In this document: positions 22,913-34,619 of the stretch, one piece after another
Numbering within the stretch: the stretch's first letter is position 1
Layout of the letters: the number at the start of each line of letters is the position of its first letter
Made by a program: the position numbers and the translations under genes
Source of the DNA: Pictodentalium vernedei
Lineage: Eukaryota > Mollusca > Scaphopoda > Dentaliida > Dentaliidae
Direction of reading: 5' to 3'
Length of the DNA: 64,000 nt
NCBI GenBank assembly: GCA_031216915.1
Contig: CM062289.1
Location: forward strand, 22,542,093 to 22,606,092
The notes under the pieces: model-generated
What the model was told of the DNA's origin: nothing
The model's database searches: none
The model's input: only the letters and a program-made list of their open reading frames with translations

Positions 22913-25200
22913 GATGTCTTCCAACAGTGTGCCTCCGTCGTCACTATTAATGAAGGGCTAGCGGAAAAGTGCTCATGTAAATATGCCAATTGCCTAAGAG
23001 GACCCTAGTAGGTTCGACGGCCTTTGACGTCCGCTAGCTCACCCGGTGTAGCGTCCATTCACCGAATGGTTCGGCAGCCGGGTTCATCCGTTGCGGTCTA
23101 GAAGGAATTTTGGGGTGATGCGAGCACTATAAATCAACCTAATGCACACCCAGTGACGGCGGATCGGATGGAGAACGGAGGAAGCCTTTTAGTCCGGTTC
23201 ATAGCTCGTTCTGGTCCATCCGGACGGCGAGCGAGAGAGGCCCCTCTCTCGTACAACAACATCTGGCCCCAGACGTTGTGGTACAAAATGTTTCGCATTC
23301 GGAGCATACGTCCGTCGCTCGGGACGCTCCGACATATAGTCAGTCCGGAGTAGACTGTCAATAAGGCTTCCTCATTCTCATGGTAGCGCACACGACCGCT
23401 GTTGGCTACGTGACCACGGGTATCCAGTCAGCTTCGCCAGTCAGAGATTCAACGGCGACCAGGTCACACCATCCGGTAGCCAGGAACACGAGGCCTGCAG
23501 ACTCCGGACGTTCGCATAGGAAGTGTGCGGGAGTCAACGTACACGGAGCTTCCGGCGGCAATGCATCGTAAGACCGCTACTGCACAGGCCTCGGGAACGG
23601 ACGTGCTTTCCTAAATAGCACAGTTTATCGCAGCATCACCTGAATCTGTCGCATATTTTTTATCCGACGATGCTGGGTCGGGACGCTCCGCGGAAGCGGG
23701 TACGGACGTCCGAAAATTTCATCCGGTCCGACGGGATACCGAAAGGGATTTGGAGGATTTCGAGCTTTCCCTTTCGGAACAACATATGCTGTTGTGTATG
23801 TCATCTGACTTGGTCTTCTACAGCTTCTTTCGTCGGACCAGATTGCTGCGATGCCGGATAAGAAACTAATAGCGTCGGTGGACTTTGAAATTTTTGGTTC
23901 GGTTCAGGGACATCGTCCCTCAGTTCCGACATAGTCCAATAATGTCACACAAACTTTCGAATTATTGAACGACGCTATATATATTTTTATTATATGCTTG
24001 CTATAACCAAGCATTTCTGGTTTCTTGTTCGCAAAGTTACGGAGATGTCTTTCAATAGTGTGCCTCTGTCGTCATAGTTAATGAAGAGCTAGCGGCAATA
24101 AGTGCTCATGGAATATGTCTATCGCCTACGGAGTGACATTCGCTAGCTCACCCGGTGTAGCGTGCATTCATCGAATGGTTCGGCTGCCGGGTTCGTCCGT
24201 TGCGGTCTAGGAAGGAGATTTGGGTGATGCGAGCACTTTAATTACTTTAGTACTCACCCAGTGACGGCAGATTGAGGACAGATCGGAGGAAGCCTGTTAG
24301 TACAGTTCCTGGCTTGTCCAGGTCCGTCCGGGCTGTGAGCGAGAGAAGTCCCTCTCTTGTCCAACAACATAGGGGACCGCATGTTGTGGTTCTGATATTT
24401 TACATTCGGAGCATATGTCTGTCGGTCGGGACGCTCCGTTATATTGACAGTCCGAGAGACTGTCCATAATGCTTCCTCATCCTCACAGCAGGGCACACGA
24501 CCGCACATTGGCTACGTGACCTCGAGTATCCGATCAGTTTCGTCATTCAGTGATTCCACGGCGAATAGGTCGCGCCATCCGGTAGCCAAGGGACACGAGG
24601 CCTATACACTCCGTTCTCTCGCATATTGGTAGTATACACGGGGTAACGATCACGGAGCTTCCAGCGGCAATGCATTGTAGGACCGCTTCTCCTCAGGCCT
24701 CAGTGACGGACGTGCTATACGAGTTAGCACAGTTGTTTCGCAGCATCCCAGCAATTGACTGTTTCTTGGTCGAATCAGGAATTATCCGACGGCGCTGGGT
24801 CGGTGCGGTCCGCGGTTGTATCAGGTACGGGCGACCGAACGCTTTATAGGGTCCGACAGGATGGCGAAAGGGATTCGAAAGATTTTGAGTTTTCCCTTTT
24901 GTAGTATCGGAAGCTGCCATTCATATCTTCTGGCATTATCTTCCAGTGATTGTTATTTCGGACTACATTGCTGCGATGTTGGATAAGAGACTTATAGCGT
25001 CATTGGACTCGGAATTTTCGATCGGTTCGGGGACATTGTCCCTGACTTACCGACGCAGTCCAATAATTTCATTACAACATGTGTTTTATTTTTCGACGCT
25101 ATATATGCATACAAGCCTGGTACCAAGCATGATAGTTTAGTTTCTTGTCCGCGTTGCTCATTTCTGCCGTTTTATCATTTATACGAATAGTTTATTTTGG
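22913..25200 (+). repeat. Tandem duplication of gag region, B-type copy 1
   Basis: Two diverged units start with gatgtcttccaacagtgtgc at 22,913 and gatgtctttcaatagtgtgc at 24,044 (period 1,131). Each contains the ctagctcacccggtgtagcg block and ends near a nnncgacgctatatat block. The two units differ from each other more than each differs from its counterpart in DIRS B. The duplication is therefore older than the split of the two copies. Confidence 0.85.
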
Positions 25201-25619
25201 CAGTGCAGGGCATACCGAGAGTTCATATGCGTCTAGACGGTATGGTTAAAGACTGGAAATATTCTTTTTCGCCGTCTAGGTCTTTTCCAACTTCAATGTT
25301 GGAAACGACAATGATGTCTAGTAGACTTAACTTAGACGCTTTATCATACGTGAGGCGTTATCATTACGTCTTCAAGAAAAGATTTACGAGATATTATTCT
25401 CAATGTAATTTCTTTTGAGGGCAGTAGTTTGTTCACGTATAACTCCGCCCTTCAGTGGCTGATTGGAGTTGGTTAGACGTGACGCAGCCCTTGCTACATC
25501 CACGCGCGTGGATAGTAAGGTTAAGAACTCTCTCAGAGTCGCTTCGTTCTCGGAGAAGTTTCTCTTCGACGGCAACTTTTCGGCAATCCATGAATTGCTC
25601 GATTTATACGTTGTCTTGT

Positions 25620-26335
25620 CTATCTAGTGTTACAAGAGATTCAGACTGGGGCAAACATTCGGTGGTTGACTCAGAGAGTGCCACTGCAGTTGCCGGACCC
25701 GAGTGTTGCTGTTATGACGGTTGCCAGTCAAACAGATTGGGATATAATACTGATCCCAACGGATTCGAAGTGCCAGGGTCTTTGGGTTCCGCAGTCTCTT
25801 AGCAACCAATTATCTTCCGCGGAATAATGTTTTTTAGGCTTGCTTTATGTCATTGCATGAACATTATTCAGAAACGCATGCCCAAATCCTGTCCGTTAAT
25901 TCGACAGTAGTGGCGTATCTCCGGAACCAGGGAGGCACTCTTTCATTTCCGTTATTCAATTTAATGGAAAGAATCCGTCTGTTGGTTATAGTACACCAAG
26001 TTCTGTTTTGGTCCGTCATATTCCGGGTCGTCTGATTGTTTTACCGGACTCCCGTTCACTTAGGGGTCGCTTGTTGCTGTCAGAATGGATTCTCAACAAA
26101 CAAGTATTCAATCAGATTTGCTATCTATGGGAGCGCCCAATGATGATTTATTTACGACACAGCTTGCTAATCAATTGCAGACGTATGTGTTGGCTTGTCC
26201 AGATCTCTGAGCTAATGTTGTTAACGCTCTATTGATCTATAGGACGGAATGATAGGATACGCGTATCCTCTGGCGCTGTTGTTTCAGCAGGTATTGCTAA
26301 GATAAACAACCACAATACATTTCTGTTGATAGCAT
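25620..26335 (+). pseudogene. RNase H and MT-like remnant, B-type copy 1
   Basis: RNase H-type sequence begins at about 25,620, directly after gag C-terminal sequence. It includes a frame reading DSDWGKHSVV...CQSNRLGYN, the alternative-frame counterpart of the C element, and later counterparts of the STVVAYLRNQGG and VRH...G blocks. The whole catalytic RT portion present in C (between about 40,340 and 41,690) is absent here and in DIRS B. Confidence 0.75.
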
Positions 26336-26350
26336 CTCTATCTTCACAGA

Positions 26351-26456
26351 GACCATGGGTAATTTACTCTGTTGTCTACTGTGGGACTTAACGTGAAATC
26401 TTCGACCATGGGTAATTTACTCTGTTGTCTACTGTGGGACTTAACGTGAAATCTTC
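26351..26456 (+). repeat. 53 bp tandem duplication
   Basis: The block beginning gaccatgggtaatttactc occurs at 26,351 and again at 26,404, perfectly repeated. DIRS B has only one copy (near 35,356), so this duplication is private to copy 1. Confidence 0.9.
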
Positions 26457-26469
26457 CTCAATGTGAGGA

Positions 26470-27560
26470 TCTTTTTCACTGGGTAAATCGTGTCATCTTT
26501 ATCACAACCCGCAAGGTCGCAATCTTCATGTATTCCGTTGTGTGGTCCGTATTGCATTGTAAGCATTGTACTGGACGAGCTTTGGACGCGATTTCTTACT
26601 ATAGGAGATCCTCTTCTTCGCTATTCTATGCGGCTAAAGTGGAGGCTCTTCCGTCGTTGGTGTAGGGATCATTATGTTCATATTGTTGATCCCTCCATAC
26701 TACTCATTGCAATTTTTTAGTATACTTGTTTCACAAGATCTACTGCAGCCTGTTATTATTAAGGTTATAGGTTTATGTTACCTCATACCTATGCACTCTA
26801 GGATAGTTTACAATTGAGTCTTATGTCTCTTTATCTAAGTCAGTTAGTAACTTTTTGATAAATAGACTTAGATTCTTTAGATTAAATTCCTATATGGAAT
26901 TTAACTTTGGTTCTTATTTAGCTAAGTAATCATTTGAGCCTCTGGAAACAGTAGTTTTCAAATTCTGACCTTTTAGACAGTAATTCTGTTGGTTTCTCTT
27001 TTACTGAAGAGTCAGTGAGTTTCATGCACTATCGATGGATGATTTTCACTTTCGTATTTTCGGAATCACTACTTCCGTTACTATTTAGGTTGGATTTTTG
27101 CATAAGAGTTAGGCTCCTAATATCCGGAACCTATTGTTATTAAGGTCCTTCCGTCTTCGTACGGGCATAGGCCTTTACTCTTTCCGGTTAGAGTTTATGT
27201 ATTTATAAACAGATATCTGTTTATTACTATGGGCGTAAGCTTCTGTCTTTGATGCCTAGTAGAAGGACGTTACGCTCCATTCTATTGTTAATTCTATTAA
27301 CTATCGGTACTGCTTAGGGTATATCATTGACTCAGCAGTTGTGCTTAAGATTTCGGCTCATGAAGTAAGAGTTCTTCTACATCTTGGGCTTACATTAATA
27401 GTGTCGCTATTATAGATTTTTGAAGGCTGCTCATTGCGCTCAGCCATCCACATTCATGAATTTTTATCTCAGAAATATCGAGTCCATTTCTGGAGGCCTC
27501 TATTGTTAGGTCTATTATCTACTGCTCAGAATGTTATTCACTTAACAGTTGCTACTATAG
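26470..27560 (+). pseudogene. Recombinase remnant, B-type copy 1
   Basis: Nucleotide similarity to the recombinase part of C (42,510-43,603) is clear in order: the aggtcgcaatcttcatg block, cctgttattattaaggttatag, the catgcactatcgatggatg block, and a final tcagccatcc...tttttatctcagaaatatcg block. Numerous stops and frame changes are present. Confidence 0.8.
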
Positions 27561-28132
27561 CTAGGTAGGCTGTCTGTTTCGGCAGTGTCTCAGTTCTGCT
27601 GCCCTCTTCGCTCTGGGCTATTTGACCCAGGGCAAGAAAAAGGGGGGGGGGGGGGAGGGTGTTCCCTTGGGTCACCTGTTTTACTATGAAAACAAGGGGA
27701 TACCTCCTCCGGAGTTAGTTATTCTGAGCTGTTATTGGGATGGTTGTTTAGTGAGAAGTTTATGTTTTAAAAATTCATTCAAGTCTTAGTTTTTAAAGTA
27801 TAGCTTTTGAATATTGCATATGTCAACGGACATGATTATGCAATCCTCAGACACTTTTAAGGAGTATAAGAGTCTCTATTTTCTAGACTTACTTTATTTA
27901 TTGGCTTACTTTAAAAATTATTAGTATAAGGATTATATTGGATATTAATAGAGTACATGGATGTATGAAGCTCAATTTTGGAAGGTGTTGTATTTTTCTA
28001 ATTTATCATAAATAAGAAAGATACATGTAAAGCCTATTACTTCTTTTTCCCTACAGGGGATGACTCTATTTTATATTATTGAGCGTATTCCATTTTGCTG
28101 TATGTCCTTGGCCCTCCAGCCTTTTTACTATT

Positions 28133-28523
28133 CAGCTATGTCTGGGTCATTGGTACAGTATAAAAATGTTAAAAAATTTATAGTAATTTCTATATTTTTT
28201 ATACTTACCAATGACCCAGACGGGGATGGCCCTCCCAGGAGTTGGGAACTCTTGCCTCCCCGCTGAGTACATAGCGCTTGCCAGGCACTGGTTATTAGAA
28301 TGATTAATGGCGCCAATTTCGGAACGTCCTTGACACTGCGCATGCGCAGTAGAGGTGAAGTGTGGAGGGCCTTTCAGGACATGTTTTCTTTGGTTTTAGA
28401 TGCAAATTTGGGGGATTGGGGGGCAAAATTTGTGTTTGGCCCTATATTTTAAGAGTTATCACCAGCTATGTCTGGGTCATTGGTAAGTATAAAGAATATA
28501 GAAATTACTATAAATTTTTTAAC
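28133..28523 (+). repeat. Internal complementary region and right repeat of the composite DIRS
   Basis: 28,133-28,222 reads as the reverse complement of a left end joined to a right end (ctgggtcattggtacagtat followed by ...tatacttaccaatgacccag). 28,290-28,480 is the inverted copy of a DIRS left repeat and holds tgcgcatgcgca. The element finishes ttttttaac, followed by tttt. Confidence 0.85.
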
Positions 28524-28612
28524 TTTTCTTTCTTTTCAAAAGGATATCTCCAGATTTAGTCAAGTCAATCTCTGGTGGTTGTTTCCTCATAATTTTTAGG
28601 CTTTTTGAGTGA

Positions 28613-28674
28613 TTTAACCCTTTATCAAACTGTATAAAGGATGACACTTTTCTGAAAATGTCTTGAATATGTCA
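28613..28674. mobile_element. Fragment of a TTAA-type MITE
   Basis: Starts ttaaccctttat and resembles the reversed right arm of the adjoining MITE (gatgacact, gtcttgaat). It stops where the complete MITE begins at 28,675, so it is a truncated neighbour copy. Confidence 0.45.
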
Positions 28675-28924
28675 TTAACCCTTTACCCAACATAACGTCA
28701 AAATCCGGCCAGTGCTATTCTCAAAAATTGCCAATTAATTTTCATTATTTTTCATTTTTTGTCTCAAAAACATAGGTTATGACCCCTTGTTGGAATCAGC
28801 TCATGGAGCTTGTTCTAACGAGGGGTCATAACCTATGTTTTTGAGACAAAAAATGAAAAAAATTAATTATTCAAGAAATATTTTGGCAAGTGTCCTCTGC
28901 TTTTCATGTTAGGTAAAGGGTTAA
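28675..28924. mobile_element. TTAA-type (piggyBac-like) MITE, complete
   Basis: A 250 bp element bounded by TTAA on both sides with inverted ends ttaaccctttacccaac and gttaggtaaagggttaa. The centre is a long palindrome at about 28,752-28,858 (tttttgtctcaaaaacatag and its complement). TTAA target sites and ends starting CCCTTT are typical of piggyBac-mobilised elements. No coding capacity. Relatives: 30,531-30,597 plus 44,600-44,783 (split), 47,462-47,712, 49,786-49,893 (half) and possibly 46,098-46,170. Confidence 0.8.
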
Positions 28925-29498
28925 CAAAAAATCTTGTTTCTCAGAAACCCCATTTGTCTTTAAAAAACCCTCCCTCATCATCAGAATTCCGCAGAAATTT
29001 TTTTTACCTGTTTAGTCAATCCCTGGTAGTTCACCTGTTTAATTTTTGGCTCACCTGAACAAAGCTAAAACGGAGCTCTACTGATCACTTACCATCTGTC
29101 AGTGTCACCTTCCATTGTGACATTTGCTTTATTGACGTCTCCTCAGAAACTAATGGACCGAAGTTAACCAGATTAGTTCAAATGAAGATGCCATACCCTC
29201 AGGGGACACAGCAAGGTGTATAACTCTTAGCTCCATCAAAAAGTTTCAGAAATGAAAAAAACCCTCAAGAACCACCACTTAGAATTTTATGATCTTCGGT
29301 GTCTTTGTGGGTGTTTCTGTCTGGGGGAGGGGGGGGGGGGGGGAGGGTAGGTGGGCAAGATAGGGGGGGGGGGGATGTCTGATTCAAATTTGTTAAAATC
29401 AAATCCCAGCTTAATATTTGGTTCCCTGTATTAGCCTGAATTTTAATTTTGTGCAATATGAGGAGTATTTGAAAATAAATCTTCAGTAGTTCCTCCAG
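28925..29498. other. Dispersed repeat remnants, G-rich tracts
   Basis: 29,050-29,240 (gctcacctgaacaaagctaaa, then ctactgatcact) is related to 48,395-48,690, so it is a copy of a dispersed family. The G-rich tract at 29,321-29,375 is interrupted poly-G. No coding exon is recognised. Confidence 0.5.
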
Positions 29499-29901
29499 TT
29501 AGGCCACACAAAGTAGATCTGTTTCTCAGGCCATTATTTGTAAAATTGCATGTGGGCGAGCGGTTTTTTATTTCATTTTTTATTTCAGTAATTACTTCTT
29601 TGCCATCAAAAGTTCATGTTCTTGGTTCAAGTTTTAGGTCTCAAAATCTACAGAATAGCATGGGTGGTGGGGTATTTCATCCCTTGAGTGCAAGAAGGCT
29701 TTGCAATGCTAAAGCATTGCAAAGCCTTCTTGCACTCAAGGGACAAATTCATCAATTTTTTCAACTTGGGTAAAATATCAGACATAAACCATTTAATTTT
29801 TTTTTTTTTTAAGTTTAAATTGGTTATAAAAAGAGAGCATGCGGCAGCCAAAAGGACCATGCGGGAGGGCCTGAGAAACAGATTTTTTATTTTTTTTAGG
29901 C
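29499..29901. mobile_element. Fold-back MITE 'ggcctaaa' family, copy 2 (reverse)
   Basis: Reverse orientation relative to copy 1. It starts ttaggccacacaaagtag and ends ctgagaaacagatttt...ttaggc. It keeps the longest central palindrome (29,682-29,747, arms of about 30 bp around gcaatgctaaagcattgc). Confidence 0.75.
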
Positions 29902-30530
29902 ATAAGAATCTTTTAATACTTAGTATTTTGCTTCCTCATAGAGGGCAGATTTAAGTTCTCTCAAATCAATTCTTCAAAAATCTTCTTCTTTATATCGACC
30001 TGTCAAAATGTTTTGTTATTTCGAACACAGCATCCTGGCGAGGGGTGGGGAGGGGGGGGGGGGTTCAGATTCAGGTTTGTTCAAATCAAATTCCTGGGTT
30101 CATATTTGGGCTACCTAAGGAAGCCTTTAATTTTATCGTGCAACATGAGGAAAAGTCAGGATTATTTAAAAATGTCACAGTATGAAATGACATAAAAACG
30201 TCAAAAATGAGCTCTACAACATGATAAAATTTCATCCATATCTGACAAACATTAATTTTTTTGATGCTGATGTCATATTTTCACCATAATAGTGCCAATA
30301 GACATTTTATTCTGTTGGCTAAAAACTGACTACATTTCTGAATATGGTTTTTATGGAAGATTGTATTGCTGAAAAGATTAGAAACCTAGACCTTTTGTAT
30401 ACAAAAGAAATCAAAATTGTTTTAAGATAAGGTATTTATGTCAAAATTATGATGTCATTAACAACAAATTGATAACCATTGGCTAAAGCTGTCCTGTAGC
30501 AAGTAGAGTCTGAAGTTTCAAAGATGTAGC
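29902..30530. other. No recognised feature
   Basis: AT-rich intronic sequence with one G tract (about 30,047-30,062). I see no coding exon, hairpin or repeat that can be supported. Confidence 0.45.
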
Positions 30531-30597
30531 TTAACCCTTTACCTAACCTAAAAAGCAGATGACACTTGCAAAAATAATTCATGAATAACTAATATAT
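30531..30597. mobile_element. TTAA-type MITE, left part, split by DIRS B+C
   Basis: Starts ttaaccctttacctaacc and continues with aaaagcagatgacacttgc, matching the reversed right arm of the complete MITE at 28,675-28,924. It breaks off at the left end of DIRS B. The missing remainder is found at 44,600-44,783, on the far side of DIRS C. Confidence 0.85.
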
Positions 30598-31931
30598 TTT
30601 TATACTGTACCAATGGCCCAGACATAGCTGGAGCTAACTCTTAAAATATAGGGCCAAACACAAATTTTGCCCCCCAATCCCCAAAATTTGCATCTAAAAC
30701 TAAAGAAAACATGTCCTGAAAGGCCCTCCACACATCGCCCCTACTGCGCATGCGCAGTGTCAAGGACGTTCCGAAATTGGCGCCATTTATCATTCTAAGT
30801 TTGGCCCTTCATCAGTTAACATCTGACTGATCTTTGTGCTTTTAAATCTCAGTTTAAATGATGCCAGACACATAAATATTAGTGAAATGGTGATTCTAAG
30901 GAGGATAGAAAAGGAGGAGAGGAAAAGAATGTGTGACAGAATTTTATCAGGGCTGTAACTTAAAATTTTTTAATGAAATTATGTTAAGTTACCTATTTTC
31001 AAGGCAGCAGCCATTTTGTTGTCATTCTGATTATTTAGTTACACTGTTTTTCAAGTGTTTTTCCTCTCTCCCTGTCCTTTAAGTTCCCCCTTGCTATTCT
31101 CCCATGCTTTTGGCATAGTTTCTGTAATTATTATTACTAAAATTTCTTGGGAGTTTTAGCTGTATAACAGAATGAATTCTGTTCTTTCCCCATATTTACG
31201 TCTTCACCTACGGGTGGTTAGGCGTTGTGTTCTGCATCTACCATCTGATGTTCTGCAGTTTCTTCCCTGGAAGTCTCTGTTTTCCATCAGATGGTGTATT
31301 TTTGGTAACTGATTTCGGGCCTGGGTGCCTGGAGTCTTATTTTAGTGTTTTTACACTCATTGTTTACATTTACAACAGCCCTCTGTGTGAGGGGGGGATT
31401 TCTAAATAATAATATCTTTATGTTATTTTTATCGTAACTAGATACATTATTATTGTTCGTAAGTGTTGAAAAAATTGTTTAAAATATTTTTAAAATTTTT
31501 GTCCACACTTAGGCTTGGGATCCATTGGGGCTCAACGTTACTTTTCAGAAACTTGGGCTGTTCTGAAAAAATATTTTTTCAAAATATTTTGATTTCAATT
31601 ATTTTTTCTATATTAATGGATCATATTATTATTATGTATTTTGATTGCCAGGGGTTAGTGCGAGTACCAGGACTTGTTTTCTTTTCACATTGAAAGGATA
31701 TTGATCAATTGCTTTAAGAGGAAGTCTTCCTCTGACCTTATTATCATTCTATATGTGGTCAGTGTACTCGCATTAACTCCTGTTCTGTATCGTATGATTT
31801 CGATGACAATATGGGAAGCGTATGTCACGGTATGTTGTTGGGGATTTGGACACTCCGGTCCTTTCCCCGCAGGGTCACTCTACTTTATCAATTTCTATTT
31901 CAGACGATCAAGATTAGGGTGATGTATCTGT

Positions 31932-34200
31932 GATGTCTTCCAACAGTGTGCCTCCGTCGTCACAATTAATGAAGGGCTAGCGGAAAAGTGCTCATGTAAT
32001 ACGCCAATTGCCTAAGAGGACCCTAGTAGGTTCGACGGCCTTTGACGTCCGCTAGCTCGCCCGGTGTAGCGTCCATTCACCGAATGGTTCGGCAGCCGGG
32101 TTCGTCCGTTGCGGTCTAGAAGGAATTTTGGGGTGATGCGAGCACTATAAAATTAACTTAATGCACACCCAGTGACGGCGGATCGGAGGGAGAACGGAGG
32201 AAGCCTTTTAGTCCGGTTGATAGCTCGTTCCGGTCCATCCGGACGGCAAGCGAGAGAGGCCCCTCTCTCGTTCAACAACATCTGGCCCCAGATGTTGTGG
32301 TACAAATGTGTAGTTAGCGGAGCATACGTCCGTCGCTCGGGACGCTCCGTTGTATAGGCAGTCCGCTGAGACTGCTAAGGCTTCCTCTTCTCGTCAGCGC
32401 ACACGACCGCACCTTGGCTGCGTGACCGCCGATATATTACCAGCTTCGCCGATCAAGGATTCTTCGGCGACCAGGTCACACCATCCGGCAGCCAGGGATT
32501 CGAGACCGATGGACTCCGGACGTTCGCATAGGAAAAGTATGCGGGAGCCATCTGATGCGGAGCTGCCCTCGGCGAAGCAGCGATAGACTGCGCCTCCGCA
32601 GGTCTCGACGCCGGACGTTCGCATAGCAAGTGTGCGGGAGTCAACGTACACGGAGCTTCCAGCGGCAATGCATCGTAAGTCCGCTACTGCACAGGCCTCG
32701 GGAACGGATGTGCTTTCCTTAATAGCACAGTTTATCGCAGCATCCCAGCATCAACTGAATCTGTCGCATATATTTTATCCGACGATGCTGGGTTGGGACG
32801 CTCCGCGGAAGCGGGTACGGACGTCCGAAAGTTTCATCCGGTCCGATGGGATACCGAAAGGGATTCGGTGGATTTTAAGCTTTCCCTTTCGGAACAACAT
32901 ATGCTGCGATGCCGGATAAGAAACTGATAGCGTCGGTGGACTTAGAAATTTTTGGTTCGGTTCAGGGACATCGTCCCTCAGTTCCGACATAGTCCAATAA
33001 TGTCACACAAACTTTCGAATTATTGAACGACGCTACATATATTATTATTTTATGCTTGCTATCCAAGCATTTCTGGTTTCTTGTTCGAAGAGTTATGGAG
33101 ATGTCTTTCAAAAGTGTGCCTCTGTCGTCATAGTTAATGAAGAGTTAGCGGCAATAAGTGCTCATGGAATATGTCTATCGCTTACGGAGTGACATTCGCT
33201 AGCTCACCCGGTGTAGCGTACATTCATCGAATGGTTCGGCTGCCGGGTTCGTCCGTTGCGGTCTAGGAAGGAGATTTGGGTGATGCGAGCACTTTAATTA
33301 CTTTAGTACTCACCCAGTGACGGCAGATTGAGGACAGATCGGAGGAAGCCGACAACATAGGGGACCGCATGTTGTGGTTCAGATATTTTACATTCGGAGC
33401 ATATGTCCGTTGCTCGGGACGCTCCGTTATATTGACAGTCCGAGAGACTGTCTTTAATGCTTCCTCATCCTCACAGCAGGGCACACGACCGCACATTGGC
33501 TACGTGACCTCGAGTATCCGATCAGTTTCGGCATTCAGTGATTCCACAGCGAATAGGTCGCGCCATCCGGTAGCCAAGGGACACAAGGCTTATACACTCC
33601 GTTCGCTCGCATATTGGAAGTATGCACGGGGTAACGATCTCGGAGCTTCCTGCGGCAATGCATCGTAAGACCGCTGCTCCTCAGGCCTCAGTCACGGACG
33701 TGCTATCCGAGTTAGCACAGTTGTTTCGCAGCATCCCAGCAATTGACGGTTTCTCGGTCGAATCAGGAATTATCCGACGGCGCTGGGTCGGTGCGGTCCG
33801 CGGTTGCATCAAGCTACGGACGACCGAACGCTTTATAGGGTCCGACAGGATGGCGAAAGGGATTCGAAAGATTTCGAGTTTTCCCTTTAGTAGTATCGGA
33901 AGATGCCTTTCATATCTTCTGGCATTTTTTCCAGTGATTATTTTTCGGACTTCATTGCTGCGATCTTGGATAAGAGACTTATAGCGTCATTGGACTCGGA
34001 TTTTTCGATCGGTACAGGGACTTTGTCCCTGACTTACCGACGCAGTCCAATATTGTCATTACAACATGTGTTTTATTTTTCGACGCTATATATTTATATA
34101 TATATACAAGCCTGCTACTAAGCATGATAGTTTAGTTTCTTGTCCGCGTGGCTCATTTCTGCCATTTTATCTTTTTTACATATAGTTTATTTTGGCAGAG
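31932..34200 (+). repeat. Tandem duplication of gag region, DIRS B
   Basis: Units start gatgtcttccaacagtgtgc at 31,932 and gatgtctttcaaaagtgtgc at 33,100 (period 1,168). The first unit is longer than in copy 1 because of the C/D-like patch at about 32,305-32,610. The second unit lacks about 66 bp near 33,350 that copy 1 keeps. Confidence 0.85.
32305..32610 (+). pseudogene. gag: gag patch in DIRS B matching the C/D lineage
   Basis: Within otherwise B-type sequence, this block follows the C/D gag almost perfectly (for example gccgatatattaccagcttc, gaagcagcgatagactgcgc), whereas copy 1 at the equivalent place is diverged. It ends at a repeated string ccggacgttcgcata (32,516-32,530 and 32,611-32,625), after which B-type sequence resumes. 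A single in-frame TAG replaces an Arg/Lys codon (gcgatag against gcgaaag in C and D). Confidence 0.8.
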
Positions 34201-34619
34201 CAGGGCATACCGAGAGTTCATATGCGTCTAGACGGTGTGATTAAAGACTGCATATATTCTTTTCGCCGTTATGTCTTTTCCAATTTCAATGTTGGGAACG
34301 ACATTATGTATAGTAGACTTAACTTAGACGCTTTATTATATGTAATCCGCCTTACTGAGGCGTTATCATTACGTCTTCAAGAAAAGATTTACGGGATATT
34401 ATTCTCAATGTAATTTCTTTTGAGGGCAGTAGTTTGTTCACGTATAACTCCGCCCTTCAGTGGCTGATTGGAGTTGGTTAGACGTGATGCAGCCCTAGCT
34501 ACATCCACGCGTGGATAGTAGGTTAAGAACTCTCTCAGAGTCGCTTCGTTCTCGGAGGAGCTTCTCTTCGACGGCAACTTTCCGGCAATCCATGAATTGC
34601 TTGATTTATACATTCTCTT

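Larger units (their letters stand above)
18215..28523 (+). mobile_element. Composite, RT-less DIRS element (A joined to B-type)
   Basis: It has one DIRS left end (ttttataccacaatc at 18,215) and one DIRS right end (ttttttaac at 28,515-28,523), with an internal complementary region before the latter. Between them are two partial elements. Element A (18,215-22,849) has gag, RNase H and recombinase sequence. A B-type copy (22,850-28,523) starts again inside gag. The joint at about 22,849 fuses the recombinase frame of A, just before its catalytic Tyr, to gag of the B-type element, in frame. Neither half has a reverse transcriptase domain. Every coding frame is damaged. It lies in the START-gene intron in sense orientation. 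Confidence 0.85.
22850..28523 (+). mobile_element. B-type degenerate DIRS segment, copy 1
   Basis: Closely matches 31,866-37,468 (copy 2, DIRS B) over its whole length, with the same tandem gag duplication and the same RT deletion. It starts abruptly inside gag at the shared string ccccgcagggtc. Order: gag unit 1 (22,913-24,043), gag unit 2 (24,044-25,200), gag C-terminal part (25,200-25,600), a joint straight to the RNase H region (about 25,620), recombinase remnant (26,470-27,560), 3' hairpin and G tract (27,611-27,655), and end structures (28,133-28,523). All frames are broken many times. Confidence 0.85.
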
